Origin: Nocardioides euryhalodurans | Lineage (GTDB): Bacteria > Actinomycetota > Actinomycetes > Propionibacteriales > Nocardioidaceae | NCBI RefSeq assembly: GCF_004564375.1 | Contig: NZ_CP038267.1 | Span: forward strand, 3,784,501 to 3,848,500 | DNA length: 64,000 nucleotides | Reading direction: 5' to 3' | Notes under the pieces: model-generated | Told to the model about the DNA's origin: nothing | Databases searched by the model: none | The model's input: the letters and a program-made list of their open reading frames with translations, nothing else | Shown: positions 1 through 8,574 of the stretch, in pieces | How the letters are laid out: every line of letters begins with the position of its first letter | How positions within the stretch are numbered: the stretch's first letter is position 1 | Program-made: the position numbers and the translations under genes

Positions 1-471
1 ACCCAGGACCTCCACTTCGAGGGCGAGCTCGCGGTCGTCATCGGCCGGATCTGCCGCGACGTCCCGGCCGCGCAGGCGACCGACGTCATCTACGGCTACA
101 CCATCGGCAACGACGTGACCGCCCGCGACCTGCAGCGCTCGGACGTGCAGTTCACCCGCGCCAAGGGCTTCGACACCTTCTGCCCGCTCGGCCCGTGGAT
201 CGAGACCGACCTCGACCCGCAGCACTTCGCCGACGGGGTGTCGATCCAGACCCACCTCGAGGGCGACCTCAAGCAGGACGGCAACACCCGCGACCTGATC
301 TTCGACATCCCGACCCTGGTCGCCCACGTCTCCAGCGTCATGACGCTGCTGCCGGGCGACGTGATCCTCACCGGCACCCCCGAGGGCGTCGGTCCCATGG
401 AGGTGGGCGACGAGGTCGAGGTCTCGATCGCGGGCCTCGGAACCCTGACCAACAAGGTGGCCAAGCGATGA
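1..471 (+). CDS. Fumarylacetoacetate hydrolase (FAH) family protein, C-terminal part
   Basis: The reading frame is open from base 1, so the start lies outside the window; 156 codons are visible. The fold markers of the FAH superfamily are present: [11 protein letters not shown] near residue 6 (metal-binding Glu pair), [10 protein letters not shown] near residue 36 (metal-binding Asp), [13 protein letters not shown], and the closing [13 protein letters not shown] segment. Family members hydrolyse or decarboxylate acylpyruvate-type substrates with Mg2+ or Mn2+ in the cytoplasm; the substrate cannot be read from this part. Its TGA overlaps the gltX ATG (ATGA, 468-471), so the two genes are translationally coupled. 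This FAH-gltX pairing is, to my knowledge, common in actinobacteria. Confidence 0.9.
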   Translation, partial: TQDLHFEGELAVVIGRICRDVPAAQATDVIYGYTIGNDVTARDLQRSDVQFTRAKGFDTFCPLGPWIETDLDPQHFADGVSIQTHLEGDLKQDGNTRDLIFDIPTLVAHVSSVMTLLPGDVILTGTPEGVGPMEVGDEVEVSIAGLGTLTNKVAKR

Positions 472-1913
472 GCGTCCGCGTCCGGTTCTGCCCCTCGCCG
501 ACCGGCTCGCCCCACGTGGGGCTCGCCCGCACGGCGCTGTTCAACTGGGCCTTCGCCCGCCACCACGGCGGGAGCATCGTCTTCCGCATGGAGGACACCG
601 ACAAGGAGCGCAGCACCCAGGAGTCGTACGACGCGATCCTCGACGTGTGGCGCTGGCTGGGCCTGACCTGGGACGAGGGCATCGAGGTCGGTGGTCCCCA
701 CGGGCCCTACAAGCAGTCCGAGCGCACCGAGATCTACCGCGACGTCCTGGCCCGGCTGGCGGCGTCCTCGTTCACCTACGACTGCTTCTGCACCACCGAC
801 GAGGTGACCGCCCGGCGCAAGGCGGCGGGCTCGAAGGTGCAGGGCTACGACGGGTTCTGCCGCGACCTGTCCGCCGAGCAGCGCTCCGCCTTCGAGGGCG
901 AGGGGCGCCGGCCCGTGGTCCGCTTCCGGATGCCCGAGGGCAGCATCACCTGGACAGACCTGGTCCGCGGCGACGTCACGTTCGAGACCGAGTTCGTGCC
1001 CGACTTCGCGCTGTGCCGTGCCAACGGCGACCCGCTCTACACGCTGGTCAACCCCGTCGACGACGCCCTGATGGAGATCAGCCACGTGCTGCGCGGCGAG
1101 GACCTGCTCTCCAGCACCCCGCGCCAGATCGCGCTGCACGGAGCGCTGGTCGAGCTCGGGGTGTCGTCGGCCGTCCCGGAGTTCGGCCACCTGCCCTACG
1201 TGATGGGGGAGGGCAACAAGAAGCTCTCCAAGCGCGACCCGGAGGCCCACCTGCTGGCCTACCGCGACCAGGGCTTCCTGCCCGAGGGGCTGCTCAACTA
1301 CCTCGCCCTGCTCGGCTGGGCGATCGCCGCCGACCGCGACGTCTTCACCCTCGCGGAGATGGTGGAGTCCTTCGAGATCCGCGACGTCAACCCCAACCCC
1401 GCCCGCTTCGACCTCAAGAAGGCCGAGGCGATCAACGCCGACCACATGCGGATGCTGTCGGTCGAGGAGCTCACCCACCGGGTGCTGCCCCACCTCAAGG
1501 CCGCGGGCGTGGTCGGCGACCCGGTCCACGACTCCGACGCCCAGCTGCTCGAGCTCGCGATGCCGCTGGTCGCCGAGCGGATGAACAAGCTCACCGAGGC
1601 CGCCCCGATGCTCGGCTTCCTCTTCGTCGACGAGGCCGACTTCACCCGGCACGACGAGATCGACGACGCAGGACGCGAGGTCGTACGCGCGGCGCACGAG
1701 GCCCTGGCGGGGCTGGCCACGTGGTCCACGGCCGCGATCGAGGAGGCCCTGCGCAGCGCGCTGATCGAAGGGCTCGGGCTCAAGCCTCGCCTGGCCTTCG
1801 GGCCGGTGCGGATCGCCGCGACCGGCCGGAAGGTCTCGCCCCCGCTCTTCGAGTCCCTCGAGCTGCTCGGTCGCGAGCGGTCCCTGGCACGCCTGGCCGG
1901 GGCCCTCTCGTGA
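468..1913 (+). CDS. gltX: Glutamyl-tRNA synthetase
   Basis: A class I synthetase of 481 residues, the usual length. The HIGH-type motif appears as [15 protein letters not shown] near residue 14 and the KMSKS-type loop as [11 protein letters not shown] near residue 250. It charges tRNA-Glu with glutamate. Most actinobacteria lack glutaminyl-tRNA synthetase and use a non-discriminating GluRS that also glutamylates tRNA-Gln, which GatCAB then amidates; that this enzyme is non-discriminating is inference. Its two tRNA substrates are encoded about 1.2 kb downstream. ATG at 468 overlaps the stop of the FAH gene, and its own TGA overlaps the GTG of the CPBP gene (GTGA). Confidence 0.97.
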   Translation: MSVRVRFCPSPTGSPHVGLARTALFNWAFARHHGGSIVFRMEDTDKERSTQESYDAILDVWRWLGLTWDEGIEVGGPHGPYKQSERTEIYRDVLARLAASSFTYDCFCTTDEVTARRKAAGSKVQGYDGFCRDLSAEQRSAFEGEGRRPVVRFRMPEGSITWTDLVRGDVTFETEFVPDFALCRANGDPLYTLVNPVDDALMEISHVLRGEDLLSSTPRQIALHGALVELGVSSAVPEFGHLPYVMGEGNKKLSKRDPEAHLLAYRDQGFLPEGLLNYLALLGWAIAADRDVFTLAEMVESFEIRDVNPNPARFDLKKAEAINADHMRMLSVEELTHRVLPHLKAAGVVGDPVHDSDAQLLELAMPLVAERMNKLTEAAPMLGFLFVDEADFTRHDEIDDAGREVVRAAHEALAGLATWSTAAIEEALRSALIEGLGLKPRLAFGPVRIAATGRKVSPPLFESLELLGRERSLARLAGALS

Positions 1914-3016
1914 CGCAACCGCCCTTCCCGCCGGGTCCGCCGCGACCGCCGAGCGACCCGGCGTGGCCGGCGCCGTCAGGTCCGCCGGTGACGCCGGGCC
2001 AGCCCGCACCCTGGACCCCGCAGACGCCGTACGGTGCCTCCCCGGAGGCTGCTGGTCCCACGCTGGACGGCACGGGTCGCGAGGGCCTGCCCTACCACCT
2101 GTTGCTGCGAGGCGGCTGGTCCGGCGCGTGGTGGCGCGGGCTCCTCGGCATCCTCGCGCTGGCGATCGGCATGCTGCTGGTGCTGCCGTTCCTGATGCTG
2201 GTGCCGTTCCTCCTCTACTACGCGCTCAGCGGCGCCGAGGTCGGGGAGTCCGTGACGGGGCTCGTCGACCTCACCGACCCCTCGCCGGCCGGCCTCGCCT
2301 ACCTCAACCTGACCCTGGCCGGGCTGATCCCGCTCACCTGGGTGATCGTGCGGTGGCTCCACGGGTTGCGGCCGCGCTGGCTGTCCTCGATCCGGCCGCG
2401 GCTGCGGTGGGGCTACCTGTTCGCGTGCTTCGGGCTGTCCTTCGTCGCGCTGATCGCGACCCTCGTCGTCGCCGCGCTGCTCCCCAGCGACGCGGCCGGG
2501 GCCTCCGTCGCCGGCGAGCTCAACGAGTTCACGCCACGGCTGCGCGACTTCATGCTCGTGGTGCTGCTGCTGACCCCGCTGCAGGCCGCCGCCGAGGAGT
2601 ACGCCTTCCGCGGCTACCTCCTGCAGGCCTTCGGCGGGATGGTCCGCAGCCCCTGGGTCGCGGTGGGGCTCTCCTCGCTGCTCTTCGCGCTGGCCCACGG
2701 TGCGCAGGACGCGCCGATCTTCTTCGACCGCTTCGCGTTCGGCGTCGTGGCCGGTGTGCTCGTGGTCGTCACCGGCGGGCTCGAGGCCGGCATCGCGATG
2801 CACGTCCTCAACAACTGGCTGGCCTTCGGCATCGCCCTCGCGTACGGCGACATGAGCTCGGCGCTCAACCCGACCGGCGGCACCTGGTGGAGCATCCCCG
2901 TGACCCTCACCCAGTCGCTCGTCTACCTCGCCCTGGCATGGTGGGTCGCGCGTGTGATGGGCCTGAGGAAGCGGTCCGACCCGGCCGTTTTGCCCGCCCC
3001 GGAAGGGCGCGTGTAA
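1910..3016 (+). CDS. CPBP family intramembrane metalloprotease
   Basis: A 368-residue polytopic membrane protein. The first 60 residues are rich in Pro, Gly and Ser and probably cytoplasmic; about eight hydrophobic segments follow. The CPBP (Rce1/CAAX-like, Abi) signature is intact: EExxxR as AEEYAFRG near residue 228, FALAHG near 258, and HVLNN near 297, which supply the metal and catalytic residues. Family members cleave membrane or exported peptides; the substrate is unknown. I chose GTG at 1910 because it overlaps the gltX stop and starts the proline-rich leader. The TAA stop is also part of a tRNA promoter -10 hexamer (see 2990-3019). Confidence 0.88.
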   Translation: MTQPPFPPGPPRPPSDPAWPAPSGPPVTPGQPAPWTPQTPYGASPEAAGPTLDGTGREGLPYHLLLRGGWSGAWWRGLLGILALAIGMLLVLPFLMLVPFLLYYALSGAEVGESVTGLVDLTDPSPAGLAYLNLTLAGLIPLTWVIVRWLHGLRPRWLSSIRPRLRWGYLFACFGLSFVALIATLVVAALLPSDAAGASVAGELNEFTPRLRDFMLVVLLLTPLQAAAEEYAFRGYLLQAFGGMVRSPWVAVGLSSLLFALAHGAQDAPIFFDRFAFGVVAGVLVVVTGGLEAGIAMHVLNNWLAFGIALAYGDMSSALNPTGGTWWSIPVTLTQSLVYLALAWWVARVMGLRKRSDPAVLPAPEGRV

Positions 3017-3019
3017 GGT
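2990..3019 (+). promoter_or_regulatory. Predicted promoter of tRNA-Gln
   Basis: TTGCCC (2990-2995), an 18-nt spacer, and TAAGGT (3014-3019) match the housekeeping sigma pattern. The predicted start is near 3026, about 48 nt before the mature tRNA. The -10 hexamer contains the TAA stop codon of the CPBP gene. Confidence 0.65.
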
Positions 3020-3073
3020 TCCGTCTCGGTCCGAGAGGGCCAGCGGCGGGAGCAGCAGAAGGCCCGCTGACCT

Positions 3074-3145
3074 TGGGATATGGTGTAATTGGCAGCACGA
3101 CTGGTTCTGGTCCAGTTAGTCTAGGTTCGAGTCCTAGTATCCCAG
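3074..3145 (+). tRNA. tRNA-Gln (CTG anticodon)
   Basis: A 72-nt cloverleaf. The acceptor stem pairs TGGGATA (3074-3080) with TATCCCA (3138-3144), and G3145 is the discriminator. The anticodon arm pairs ACTGG with CCAGT around the loop TTCTGGT, giving anticodon CTG at 3107-3109. The T arm carries GGTTCGAGTCC. CCA is not encoded. It decodes CAG, the dominant Gln codon at this GC content. Confidence 0.97.
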
Positions 3146-3192
3146 CGAGATCCCGGATCGTCCGTCTCCGAAGTCTGGATCGGCCCCGGGAT

Positions 3193-3222
3193 TTGGTCTG
3201 GAACCCACGGCTTCGCTAGGGT
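3193..3222 (+). promoter_or_regulatory. Predicted promoter of tRNA-Glu
   Basis: TTGGTC (3193-3198), an 18-nt spacer and TAGGGT (3217-3222). The predicted start near 3229 lies about 29 nt before tRNA-Glu, so this tRNA probably has its own promoter. A loose hairpin (ATCCCGG at 3150-3156 with CCGGGAT at 3186-3192) lies between the two tRNA units. Confidence 0.55.
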
Positions 3223-3257
3223 TTCGACCCGCTGCTCCAGAGCAGCGCACAGTGCGA

Positions 3258-3330
3258 GCCCCCGTTGTGTAGCGGCCTAGCACGCCGCCCTCTCAAGGCG
3301 GTAGCGCCGGTTCGAATCCGGTCGGGGGTA
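3258..3330 (+). tRNA. tRNA-Glu (CTC anticodon)
   Basis: A 73-nt cloverleaf. The acceptor stem pairs GCCCCCG (3258-3264) with CGGGGGT (3323-3329), including one G-T wobble, and A3330 is the discriminator. The anticodon stem CCGCC/GGCGG encloses CTCTCAA, so the anticodon is CTC at 3292-3294. The T arm reads GGTTCGAATCC. The bases after the discriminator are CCA, so the 3' end is genome-encoded here, unlike in tRNA-Gln. Confidence 0.97.
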
Positions 3331-3338
3331 CCACTCCA

Positions 3339-3375
3339 CGAAGCGCCCCGCGTCCACCCGGACCGGGGCGCTTCG
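3339..3375. terminator. Bidirectional hairpin terminator
   Basis: Perfect 12-bp arms CGAAGCGCCCCG (3339-3350) and CGGGGCGCTTCG (3364-3375) with a 13-nt loop lie between tRNA-Glu on the plus strand and the MMPL gene ending at 3382 on the minus strand. There is no clear T-run, as is usual at this GC content. Confidence 0.8.
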
Positions 3376-3381
3376 CCGTCG

Positions 3382-5529
3382 TCAGTGCACGGTCTCCATC
3401 GGCGCCGCGACCTCGTCGACGGTCAGGGCGCGGTCCTCGGTGTCGAGCCGGCTCGGCCACCAGATCCGGCCACCGAGGTCCACGTTGATCGCGGTGACGA
3501 GCACCGAGCGCACGATCATGGTGTCGAGGATGACCCCGAGGGCGACCGCGACGCCGAGCTGGGCCAGGAACACCACGGGGATGGTGCCCAGCACCAGGAA
3601 CGTGGCGGCCAGCACCAGGCCGGCGCTGGTGATCACACCGCCGGTGGAGGTGAGCGCGACCAGCGCACCCTTGCGGGTGCCGGAGTGCATCGTCTCCTCG
3701 CGCACCCGGGTCATCAGGAAGATGTTGTAGTCGATGCCGAGCGCCACCAGGAAGACGAACGCGAACAGCGGGAAGCCGGGATCGGACCCGGCGAACCCGA
3801 AGACGTACTCGAAGAGCATCACCGAGATGCCGAGCGCGGCCCCGAAGGACAGCACGACGGTGGCGATCAGGATGAGCGGTGCCAGCACCGACCGCAGCAG
3901 GAGCATCAGGATGAAGAACACCAGGACCAGGATGACCGGGATGATCACGAGGTTGTCGCGGTTGGCGGCGTCCCGGGTGTCGAGGAAGAACGCGGAGTTG
4001 CCGCCCACGAGGGCGTCGGCGCCCTCGACGCCGTGGACGGCGTCTCGGACCCGTTCGACGGTGGCGAAGGCCTCGGGTGACGCCGGGTCGGACCCGATGG
4101 CAGCCTCGACGAACGTGACGTCACCGGACGTGACCGGGGGCTTGGGCGGCTCGACGTCGTCGAGACCGGTCAGGGCCTCGGCGATCGCCTCCTCGCTCCC
4201 CGCGTCAGCCACCACCATGACGGTGTTGGACTGGTCCACCAGGCCGGCGTCGACCAGCACCTGCTGGCCGGTCACGGACTGGAACTCCTGGGTGTAGGAG
4301 TCCTCCGTCGACAGCCCGTTGGTGTCCAGGCGGAGCAGGCCCACGCAGGCGATGGCCAGCAGCACGGTGGTGACCACCCAGACCTTGCGTGGCCGCGGCG
4401 CGATCCAGCGCCCGACCCTGGCCCAGAAGCCGGTCCGGGTCGGCTCGGCCGAGCCGAAGCCAGGACGGCGCGGCCAGAAGATCCACCGACCGGTGATCAC
4501 GAGCAGCGCGGGCAGCAGGCTGATCATCACCAGGAACGTCACGACGATGCCGATCGCCGCGACCGGCCCGAGACCGGCCGTGGAGTTCATCTCGGCGATC
4601 ATCAGGCACAGCATGCCGAGCGCCACGGTCGCGGCACTGGCCAGCAGGGCCGGTGCGGCACGGTGCAGCGCGAAGCCCATCGCCTCGTGCCGGTCCTCGT
4701 GACGACGCAGCTCCTCGCGGTAGCGCGCGACCAGCAGCAGGGCGTAGTCGGTGCCGGCACCGATCACCAGGATGGTCAGGATCGCGTAGGACTGCCCGTT
4801 CACGGTGAGGTCGGCGTACCTCGCCAGGAAGTAGATGAGGGCCTGGGAGACGAACAGGGCGACCACGGCGCTGAAGATCGGGAGCACCCACAGGATCGGG
4901 CTGCGGTAGGTGAACAGCAGGATCAGGATCACCACGCTGAGGGTGCCCGCCAGCAACGTCGTGTCGATGCCGCCGAACGCCTCGGCCGAGTCGGCGGCCT
5001 GACCGCCGGCTCCGGCGACGTACACGTCGACGCCACCGAGGTCGGCGATGTCCCGCAGCTCGTCCGCGACGGCGGGCATCTTGTTCCAGCCCTCCGAGCC
5101 GAGGTCGAAGGTGGCGCTGGTCTGCGCGACGCTGCCGTCCTGCGAGACCGCGGGGAAGCCCAGCTGCTCGGCGACGGCGGGGCTGACGACCGACGGTGGC
5201 CGCCCCTCCCTGGCCTCGGCCACGCCGTCCATCGCGGCGAACTCGACCGCGTGCTCCTCGATGGCCGCGAGGTCGGCCTCCGTCAGGCCACCGTCGCGGT
5301 GGTAGACGACCACGGTGGGGATGGCGTTGGGGTCCTGGAACGGCTCGAGGCGCTCGAAGGCCCGGGTCGACTCCGCCGACTCCGGCAGCCACGAGGAGGC
5401 CTCGTTGTTCTGGACGTCGGCCAGCTTGGCCGCGAACCCCGCCGAGCCCGCCGCGACCAGCAGCCACGCCACGAGGACGACCCACTTGGTGACCCGGCCG
5501 GTGAGGGCGCCTGCGAGCTGACGGTTCAT
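3382..5529 (-). CDS. MMPL family (RND superfamily) transporter
   Basis: 715 residues in the two-fold RND layout: an N-terminal membrane segment (TKWVVLVAWLLVAAGSAGFA), an extracytoplasmic loop of about 150 residues, five or six membrane helices, a second loop, and another helical block. Hallmark stretches include GAGTDYALLLVARYREELRR near residue 255 and the repeat equivalent VALGIDYNIFLMTRVREE near 595, whose polar transmembrane Asp-Tyr pairs carry the proton pathway. MMPL proteins export lipids or hydrophobic molecules; the cargo is unknown. The start is ATG 5529 rather than the upstream in-frame start at 5565, because it gives the usual short N-terminus. The preceding TTCACT-7-ATG resembles the leaderless spacing seen elsewhere but lacks the -10 A. 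No regulator is adjacent. Confidence 0.9.
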   Translation of the reverse strand: MNRQLAGALTGRVTKWVVLVAWLLVAAGSAGFAAKLADVQNNEASSWLPESAESTRAFERLEPFQDPNAIPTVVVYHRDGGLTEADLAAIEEHAVEFAAMDGVAEAREGRPPSVVSPAVAEQLGFPAVSQDGSVAQTSATFDLGSEGWNKMPAVADELRDIADLGGVDVYVAGAGGQAADSAEAFGGIDTTLLAGTLSVVILILLFTYRSPILWVLPIFSAVVALFVSQALIYFLARYADLTVNGQSYAILTILVIGAGTDYALLLVARYREELRRHEDRHEAMGFALHRAAPALLASAATVALGMLCLMIAEMNSTAGLGPVAAIGIVVTFLVMISLLPALLVITGRWIFWPRRPGFGSAEPTRTGFWARVGRWIAPRPRKVWVVTTVLLAIACVGLLRLDTNGLSTEDSYTQEFQSVTGQQVLVDAGLVDQSNTVMVVADAGSEEAIAEALTGLDDVEPPKPPVTSGDVTFVEAAIGSDPASPEAFATVERVRDAVHGVEGADALVGGNSAFFLDTRDAANRDNLVIIPVILVLVFFILMLLLRSVLAPLILIATVVLSFGAALGISVMLFEYVFGFAGSDPGFPLFAFVFLVALGIDYNIFLMTRVREETMHSGTRKGALVALTSTGGVITSAGLVLAATFLVLGTIPVVFLAQLGVAVALGVILDTMIVRSVLVTAINVDLGGRIWWPSRLDTEDRALTVDEVAAPMETVH

Positions 5530-5638
5530 GGTCACCAGTGAACAGATCCCGGTGACGGCCCGCATCCGGGATCTCCCTGACAGGCGCGCAGGGGTCTAGT
5601 CCAGTCATCCGTTTGACGTATGGCGGGCCGGTGCCGGG

Positions 5639-5911
5639 GTGCCGTGGTGTGGACGGCCTGCACCACCTCGTGGCACCCGTCCCGATCTCACGGGGCGGGG
5701 AGTGGGCCGGGCGCTCACCGAGTCGGTGATCGACCTGGCGGACACCTGGCTGGACGTCCGCAGGCTCGTTGTCGTGGTGTTCGTCGACCACGATCGTGCG
5801 ATCGGGCTCGACGAGTCGTCGGGGTTCCAGCGCGAGGGAGTGGTGCGCGAGCTCGGCTTCAGGCGCGGAATGTACGTCGAGGCCGTCGTGGTGGGTCACC
5901 GGCGGCCCTGA
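5639..5911 (+). pseudogene. GNAT acetyltransferase remnant (C-terminal half)
   Basis: The first 20 residues resemble nothing. From TGRGVGRALTESVIDLADTW onward the frame aligns by eye with the acetyl-CoA-binding and C-terminal part of a RimJ/YhhY-type N-acetyltransferase: (G)RGVGRAL is the pyrophosphate loop, FVDHDRAIGLDESSGFQREG matches the usual DNxxAIxLYExxGFxxEG segment, and GFRRGMYVEAVVVG the last strands. The N-terminal half of the fold is missing, and no start with a Shine-Dalgarno sequence precedes the GNAT-like part. I read it as a 5'-truncated remnant. It lies in the otherwise empty 420-bp stretch between the divergent MMPL and HIT genes. Confidence 0.65.
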
Positions 5912-5937
5912 CCGGGTCGTGGGGGTGCCGGGCGCTG

Positions 5938-5943
5938 TAGGTT
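5938..5943 (+). promoter_or_regulatory. -10 hexamer for leaderless HIT gene
   Basis: TAGGTT ends 6 nt before the ATG at 5950 and there is no Shine-Dalgarno sequence, so transcription should begin at or within a base or two of the start codon. Confidence 0.6.
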
Positions 5944-5949
5944 CGCCGG

Positions 5950-6411
5950 ATGACCAGCGACCTCGTCCCCGGCTGCTACCCCTGCGACCAGGCCGCGGCC
6001 GCCGACCTGCCCCCGCGCGAGGACGTCGTGCGCAGCGACCACTGGCGCGTGGCGCACGCGTTCAACAGCACGCTGCCCGGATGGTTGGTCGTGCTGCCCA
6101 CCAGGCACCTCAGGTCGTTCGCCGAGCTCGCACCCGAGGCCGCCGACGAGCTCGGGGGACTCGTACGACGGCTCGGGCTCGCACTGGAGACGGTGACCGG
6201 ATGCGTCAAGACCTACCTCATGCAGTTCAGCGAGGCCGACGGCTTCTCCCACCTCCACCTCCACCTGGTGCCGAGGATGCCCGACCAGCCCGAGGACCTG
6301 CGCGGACCGCGGGTCTTCGGGCACCTCTCCGAGCCCGAGGAGCGCTGGCTGCCCGAGGCTGAGCGTGACCGGGTCGCGCTCGCGGTCCGCGCCGCGTACG
6401 CCTTGACGTAG
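5950..6411 (+). CDS. HIT family nucleotide hydrolase
   Basis: 153 residues, the normal size for a single-domain histidine-triad protein. The HxHxH signature appears as HLHLHLVPR at residues 101-109, preceded by LMQFSEADGFSH; the middle His is the expected nucleophile for hydrolysing phosphoramidate or nucleotidyl bonds. The N-terminus has CYPCDQ, a possible half zinc site found in several HIT proteins. It acts in the cytoplasm; the physiological substrate is unknown. It stands alone on its own predicted leaderless transcript, with a membrane-protein gene 27 nt downstream that may be co-transcribed. Confidence 0.92.
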   Translation: MTSDLVPGCYPCDQAAAADLPPREDVVRSDHWRVAHAFNSTLPGWLVVLPTRHLRSFAELAPEAADELGGLVRRLGLALETVTGCVKTYLMQFSEADGFSHLHLHLVPRMPDQPEDLRGPRVFGHLSEPEERWLPEAERDRVALAVRAAYALT

Positions 6412-6438
6412 CCGTCCCGGAGGACTCCACTGGAGTGC

Positions 6439-7011
6439 ATGAGGCACCGGCCCCACGTGGCGCTGGGCGCCGCGGCCGGGTTGGCCTGGGCGGGGGCGCT
6501 CCGGGGCTGGATGGTGCTCCTCGTCGGGGCGGACGCCTCCCAGGTCAGCTGGCGTACGCCGGCCCTGGTGCTGCTTCCCGGCGCAGCGGTCGGTGGCCTG
6601 CTGGGACGGGCCGCGTCGATCCGCGCGAGCGGCCGCCGTCCGCCACGTGTGCTCGTGCTCTCGCCGGCCCTGTTCGCCGTGGCCCTGCTCGACCCCGCGA
6701 TCGCACGCTCCCTCGTGACCGACGGCCAGGGCAGCGGCGCGCTCGTGGTGGTCGTGACGGCGGTCGCCGGGGGCCACGCGCTGTCGTGCCGCGGGTGGCC
6801 GCGTACCCGGATCGCGAGCGCCACCGTCGCCGGCCTCGGCGTCGCGACCATGACCGGCATGGGTGCGATGGCTGGTCCGCTCACGTCGGCGAGGGGTGCG
6901 GCCACCGCACTGCTCGGCGGATCGCTGATGGCGGTGCTGTGTGTCGCCTCGGCCCTGCCCCACGCTGCGGAGGTCGAGCCGGGGGTGCCCGACGAGGTCG
7001 TCACCAGGTGA
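6439..7011 (+). CDS. Hypothetical membrane protein
   Basis: 190 residues with about five hydrophobic segments (roughly residues 8-28, 42-58, 70-86, 98-112 and 125-180), Arg-rich loops between them and a short acidic tail. I do not recognise the family; there is no catalytic motif. ATG 6439 follows GGAG at 6433-6436, which is very close, so GTG at 6436 is an alternative. It lies between the HIT gene and the Ada-AlkA unit. Codon usage matches its neighbours, so it is probably a genuine but lineage-restricted gene. Confidence 0.6.
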   Translation: MRHRPHVALGAAAGLAWAGALRGWMVLLVGADASQVSWRTPALVLLPGAAVGGLLGRAASIRASGRRPPRVLVLSPALFAVALLDPAIARSLVTDGQGSGALVVVVTAVAGGHALSCRGWPRTRIASATVAGLGVATMTGMGAMAGPLTSARGAATALLGGSLMAVLCVASALPHAAEVEPGVPDEVVTR

Positions 7012-7068
7012 CACGCGGCTCTCCTCGCCATGTCCGATTCCCGCGAGAAGGTGCTCGGGGGCGTGGGG

Positions 7069-7074
7069 CAGGAT
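7069..7074 (+). promoter_or_regulatory. -10-like hexamer of the ada-alkA unit
   Basis: CAGGAT ends 6 nt before ATG 7081, with no good Shine-Dalgarno sequence. It fits the leaderless pattern with C in place of the first T. In adaptive-response systems methylated Ada binds just upstream of such a promoter; I see no recognisable Ada box. Confidence 0.4.
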
Positions 7075-7080
7075 GGGGGC

Positions 7081-8574
7081 ATGGCCCCGACGACGCGACT
7101 CGACCCCGAGTCCTGCTACCGCGCCGTCAAGGCACGGGACCGGCGCTTCGACGGGGTCTTCTACACGGCGGTCCGGACCACCGGAATCTACTGCCGGCCC
7201 TCCTGCCCGGCCCGCACGCCGGCGTACGGCAACGTCAGCTTCCACCCGAGCGCAGCCGCGGCCCAGGCCGCCGGCTACCGCGCCTGCAAGCGCTGCCTCC
7301 CCGACGCGACGCCGGGCAGCCCTGACTGGGACGTCTCCGCCGACGTCGCCGGCCGCGCGATGCGGCTGATCGCCGACGGGGTGGTCGACCGCGACGGCGT
7401 GGCGGGGCTCGCGACGCGGGTCGGCTACACGCCGCGCCACCTCAACCGGATCCTCACCGCAGAGCTCGGCGCCGGTCCGCTGGCGCTGGCCCGCGCACGT
7501 CGCGCCCAGACGGCACGGGTGCTGATCGAGACCACCGACCTGACCTACGCCGACATCGCGTTCGCCGCCGGCTTCGCGAGCGTGCGTCAGTTCAACGAGA
7601 CCCTGCGCGAGGTCTACGCGGCCACACCGACCCAGCTGCGCGGACGACGCGGCGGGGGAGCGGCCACCGGCGAGGTCACGATGCGCCTCGCGGTCCGTAC
7701 CCCCTTCGCCGGCCGGGCGCTGCACGCGTTCCTGGCCGCCCACACGGTCGCCGGGATCGAGGCGGCCGGGGACGGCTGGTGGGCCCAGTCGCTCGCGCTG
7801 CCCCACGGGCCGGGCACGGTCCGGATCGAGCTGCGCGACCTCACCGCCCACGACGGCACGGCGCTGCTCCCGGCGACCTTCCGGCTCGCCGACCTGCGCG
7901 ACACCGGCGCCGCCGTGGAGCGCGTACGCCGGCTGCTGGACGCCGACTGCGACCCGGTGGCGGTCGACGACGCCTTCCTCGGCGACCCGGTCCTCGGCCG
8001 GCTGGTGCGCGCGCGACCCGGTCTCCGCGTGCCGGGTCATGTCGACGGTCACGAGCTGGCCGTCCGCACCGTCGTCGGGCAGCAGGTGAGCGTGGCGGGG
8101 GCAAGAACGGTCACCGCCCGGCTCGTGCGCGAGCACGGCCGTCCGCTCCCTCACCCGGAGGGCGGGCTCACCCACCTGTTCCCGGACGCCGCGACGCTCG
8201 CCGAGGTCGACCCCGAGCGGCTGCCGATGCCGCGCGCCCGCGGTCGCGCCCTGGTCGGGCTCTGCGCGGCCCTCGCCGAGGGGCGGATCGCGCTCGACCG
8301 CGGCGCGGACCGCGAGGAGGTGCGGCGTCGGCTGGTCGAGCTCCCCGGCATCGGGCCGTGGACCGCCGACTACGTCGCGATGCGGGCGCTGGGTCACCCC
8401 GACGTGTTCCTTCCCACCGACATCGGGATCCGTGACGCGCTGCGCGGGCTCGGCGAGGACCCGGCGCGCGCCGCGGCCCTGGCCGAGCGCTGGCGGCCGT
8501 GGCGCTCCTACGCACAGCTGCACCTGTGGCAGACCCTGGACAGCCTGAAGGAGGCCCCACCATGTGGACCGTGA
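7081..8574 (+). CDS. Ada-AlkA fusion: DNA alkylation sensor, AraC-type activator and 3-methyladenine glycosylase
   Basis: 497 residues with three modules. Residues 10-80 are the Ada zinc domain with C38, C42, C69 and C72 (IYCRPSC ... CKRC); C38 matches the methyl-accepting Cys of E. coli Ada-N. Residues 90-185 are an AraC-type double helix-turn-helix. Residues 190-300 resemble AlkA-N, and 300-490 form a HhH-GPD glycosylase with LPGIGPWTADY near 421 and catalytic Asp about 447 (LPTDIG). It should sense methylphosphotriesters, activate transcription, and excise alkylated bases. It overlaps ogt by 13 nt, so sensor, excision enzyme and direct-reversal enzyme are made together. ATG 7081 was chosen over 7030 because the Ada fold starts about ten residues later. 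Confidence 0.93.
   Translation: MAPTTRLDPESCYRAVKARDRRFDGVFYTAVRTTGIYCRPSCPARTPAYGNVSFHPSAAAAQAAGYRACKRCLPDATPGSPDWDVSADVAGRAMRLIADGVVDRDGVAGLATRVGYTPRHLNRILTAELGAGPLALARARRAQTARVLIETTDLTYADIAFAAGFASVRQFNETLREVYAATPTQLRGRRGGGAATGEVTMRLAVRTPFAGRALHAFLAAHTVAGIEAAGDGWWAQSLALPHGPGTVRIELRDLTAHDGTALLPATFRLADLRDTGAAVERVRRLLDADCDPVAVDDAFLGDPVLGRLVRARPGLRVPGHVDGHELAVRTVVGQQVSVAGARTVTARLVREHGRPLPHPEGGLTHLFPDAATLAEVDPERLPMPRARGRALVGLCAALAEGRIALDRGADREEVRRRLVELPGIGPWTADYVAMRALGHPDVFLPTDIGIRDALRGLGEDPARAAALAERWRPWRSYAQLHLWQTLDSLKEAPPCGP

Noticed and set aside
96..2009. A 637-residue minus-strand frame over the FAH gene and gltX
   Set aside because: It is an antisense shadow of two recognisable genes with no family match by eye.
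3265..4080. A 271-residue plus-strand frame after tRNA-Glu
   Set aside because: It starts inside the tRNA and runs antisense to the MMPL transporter, with acidic/His low complexity.
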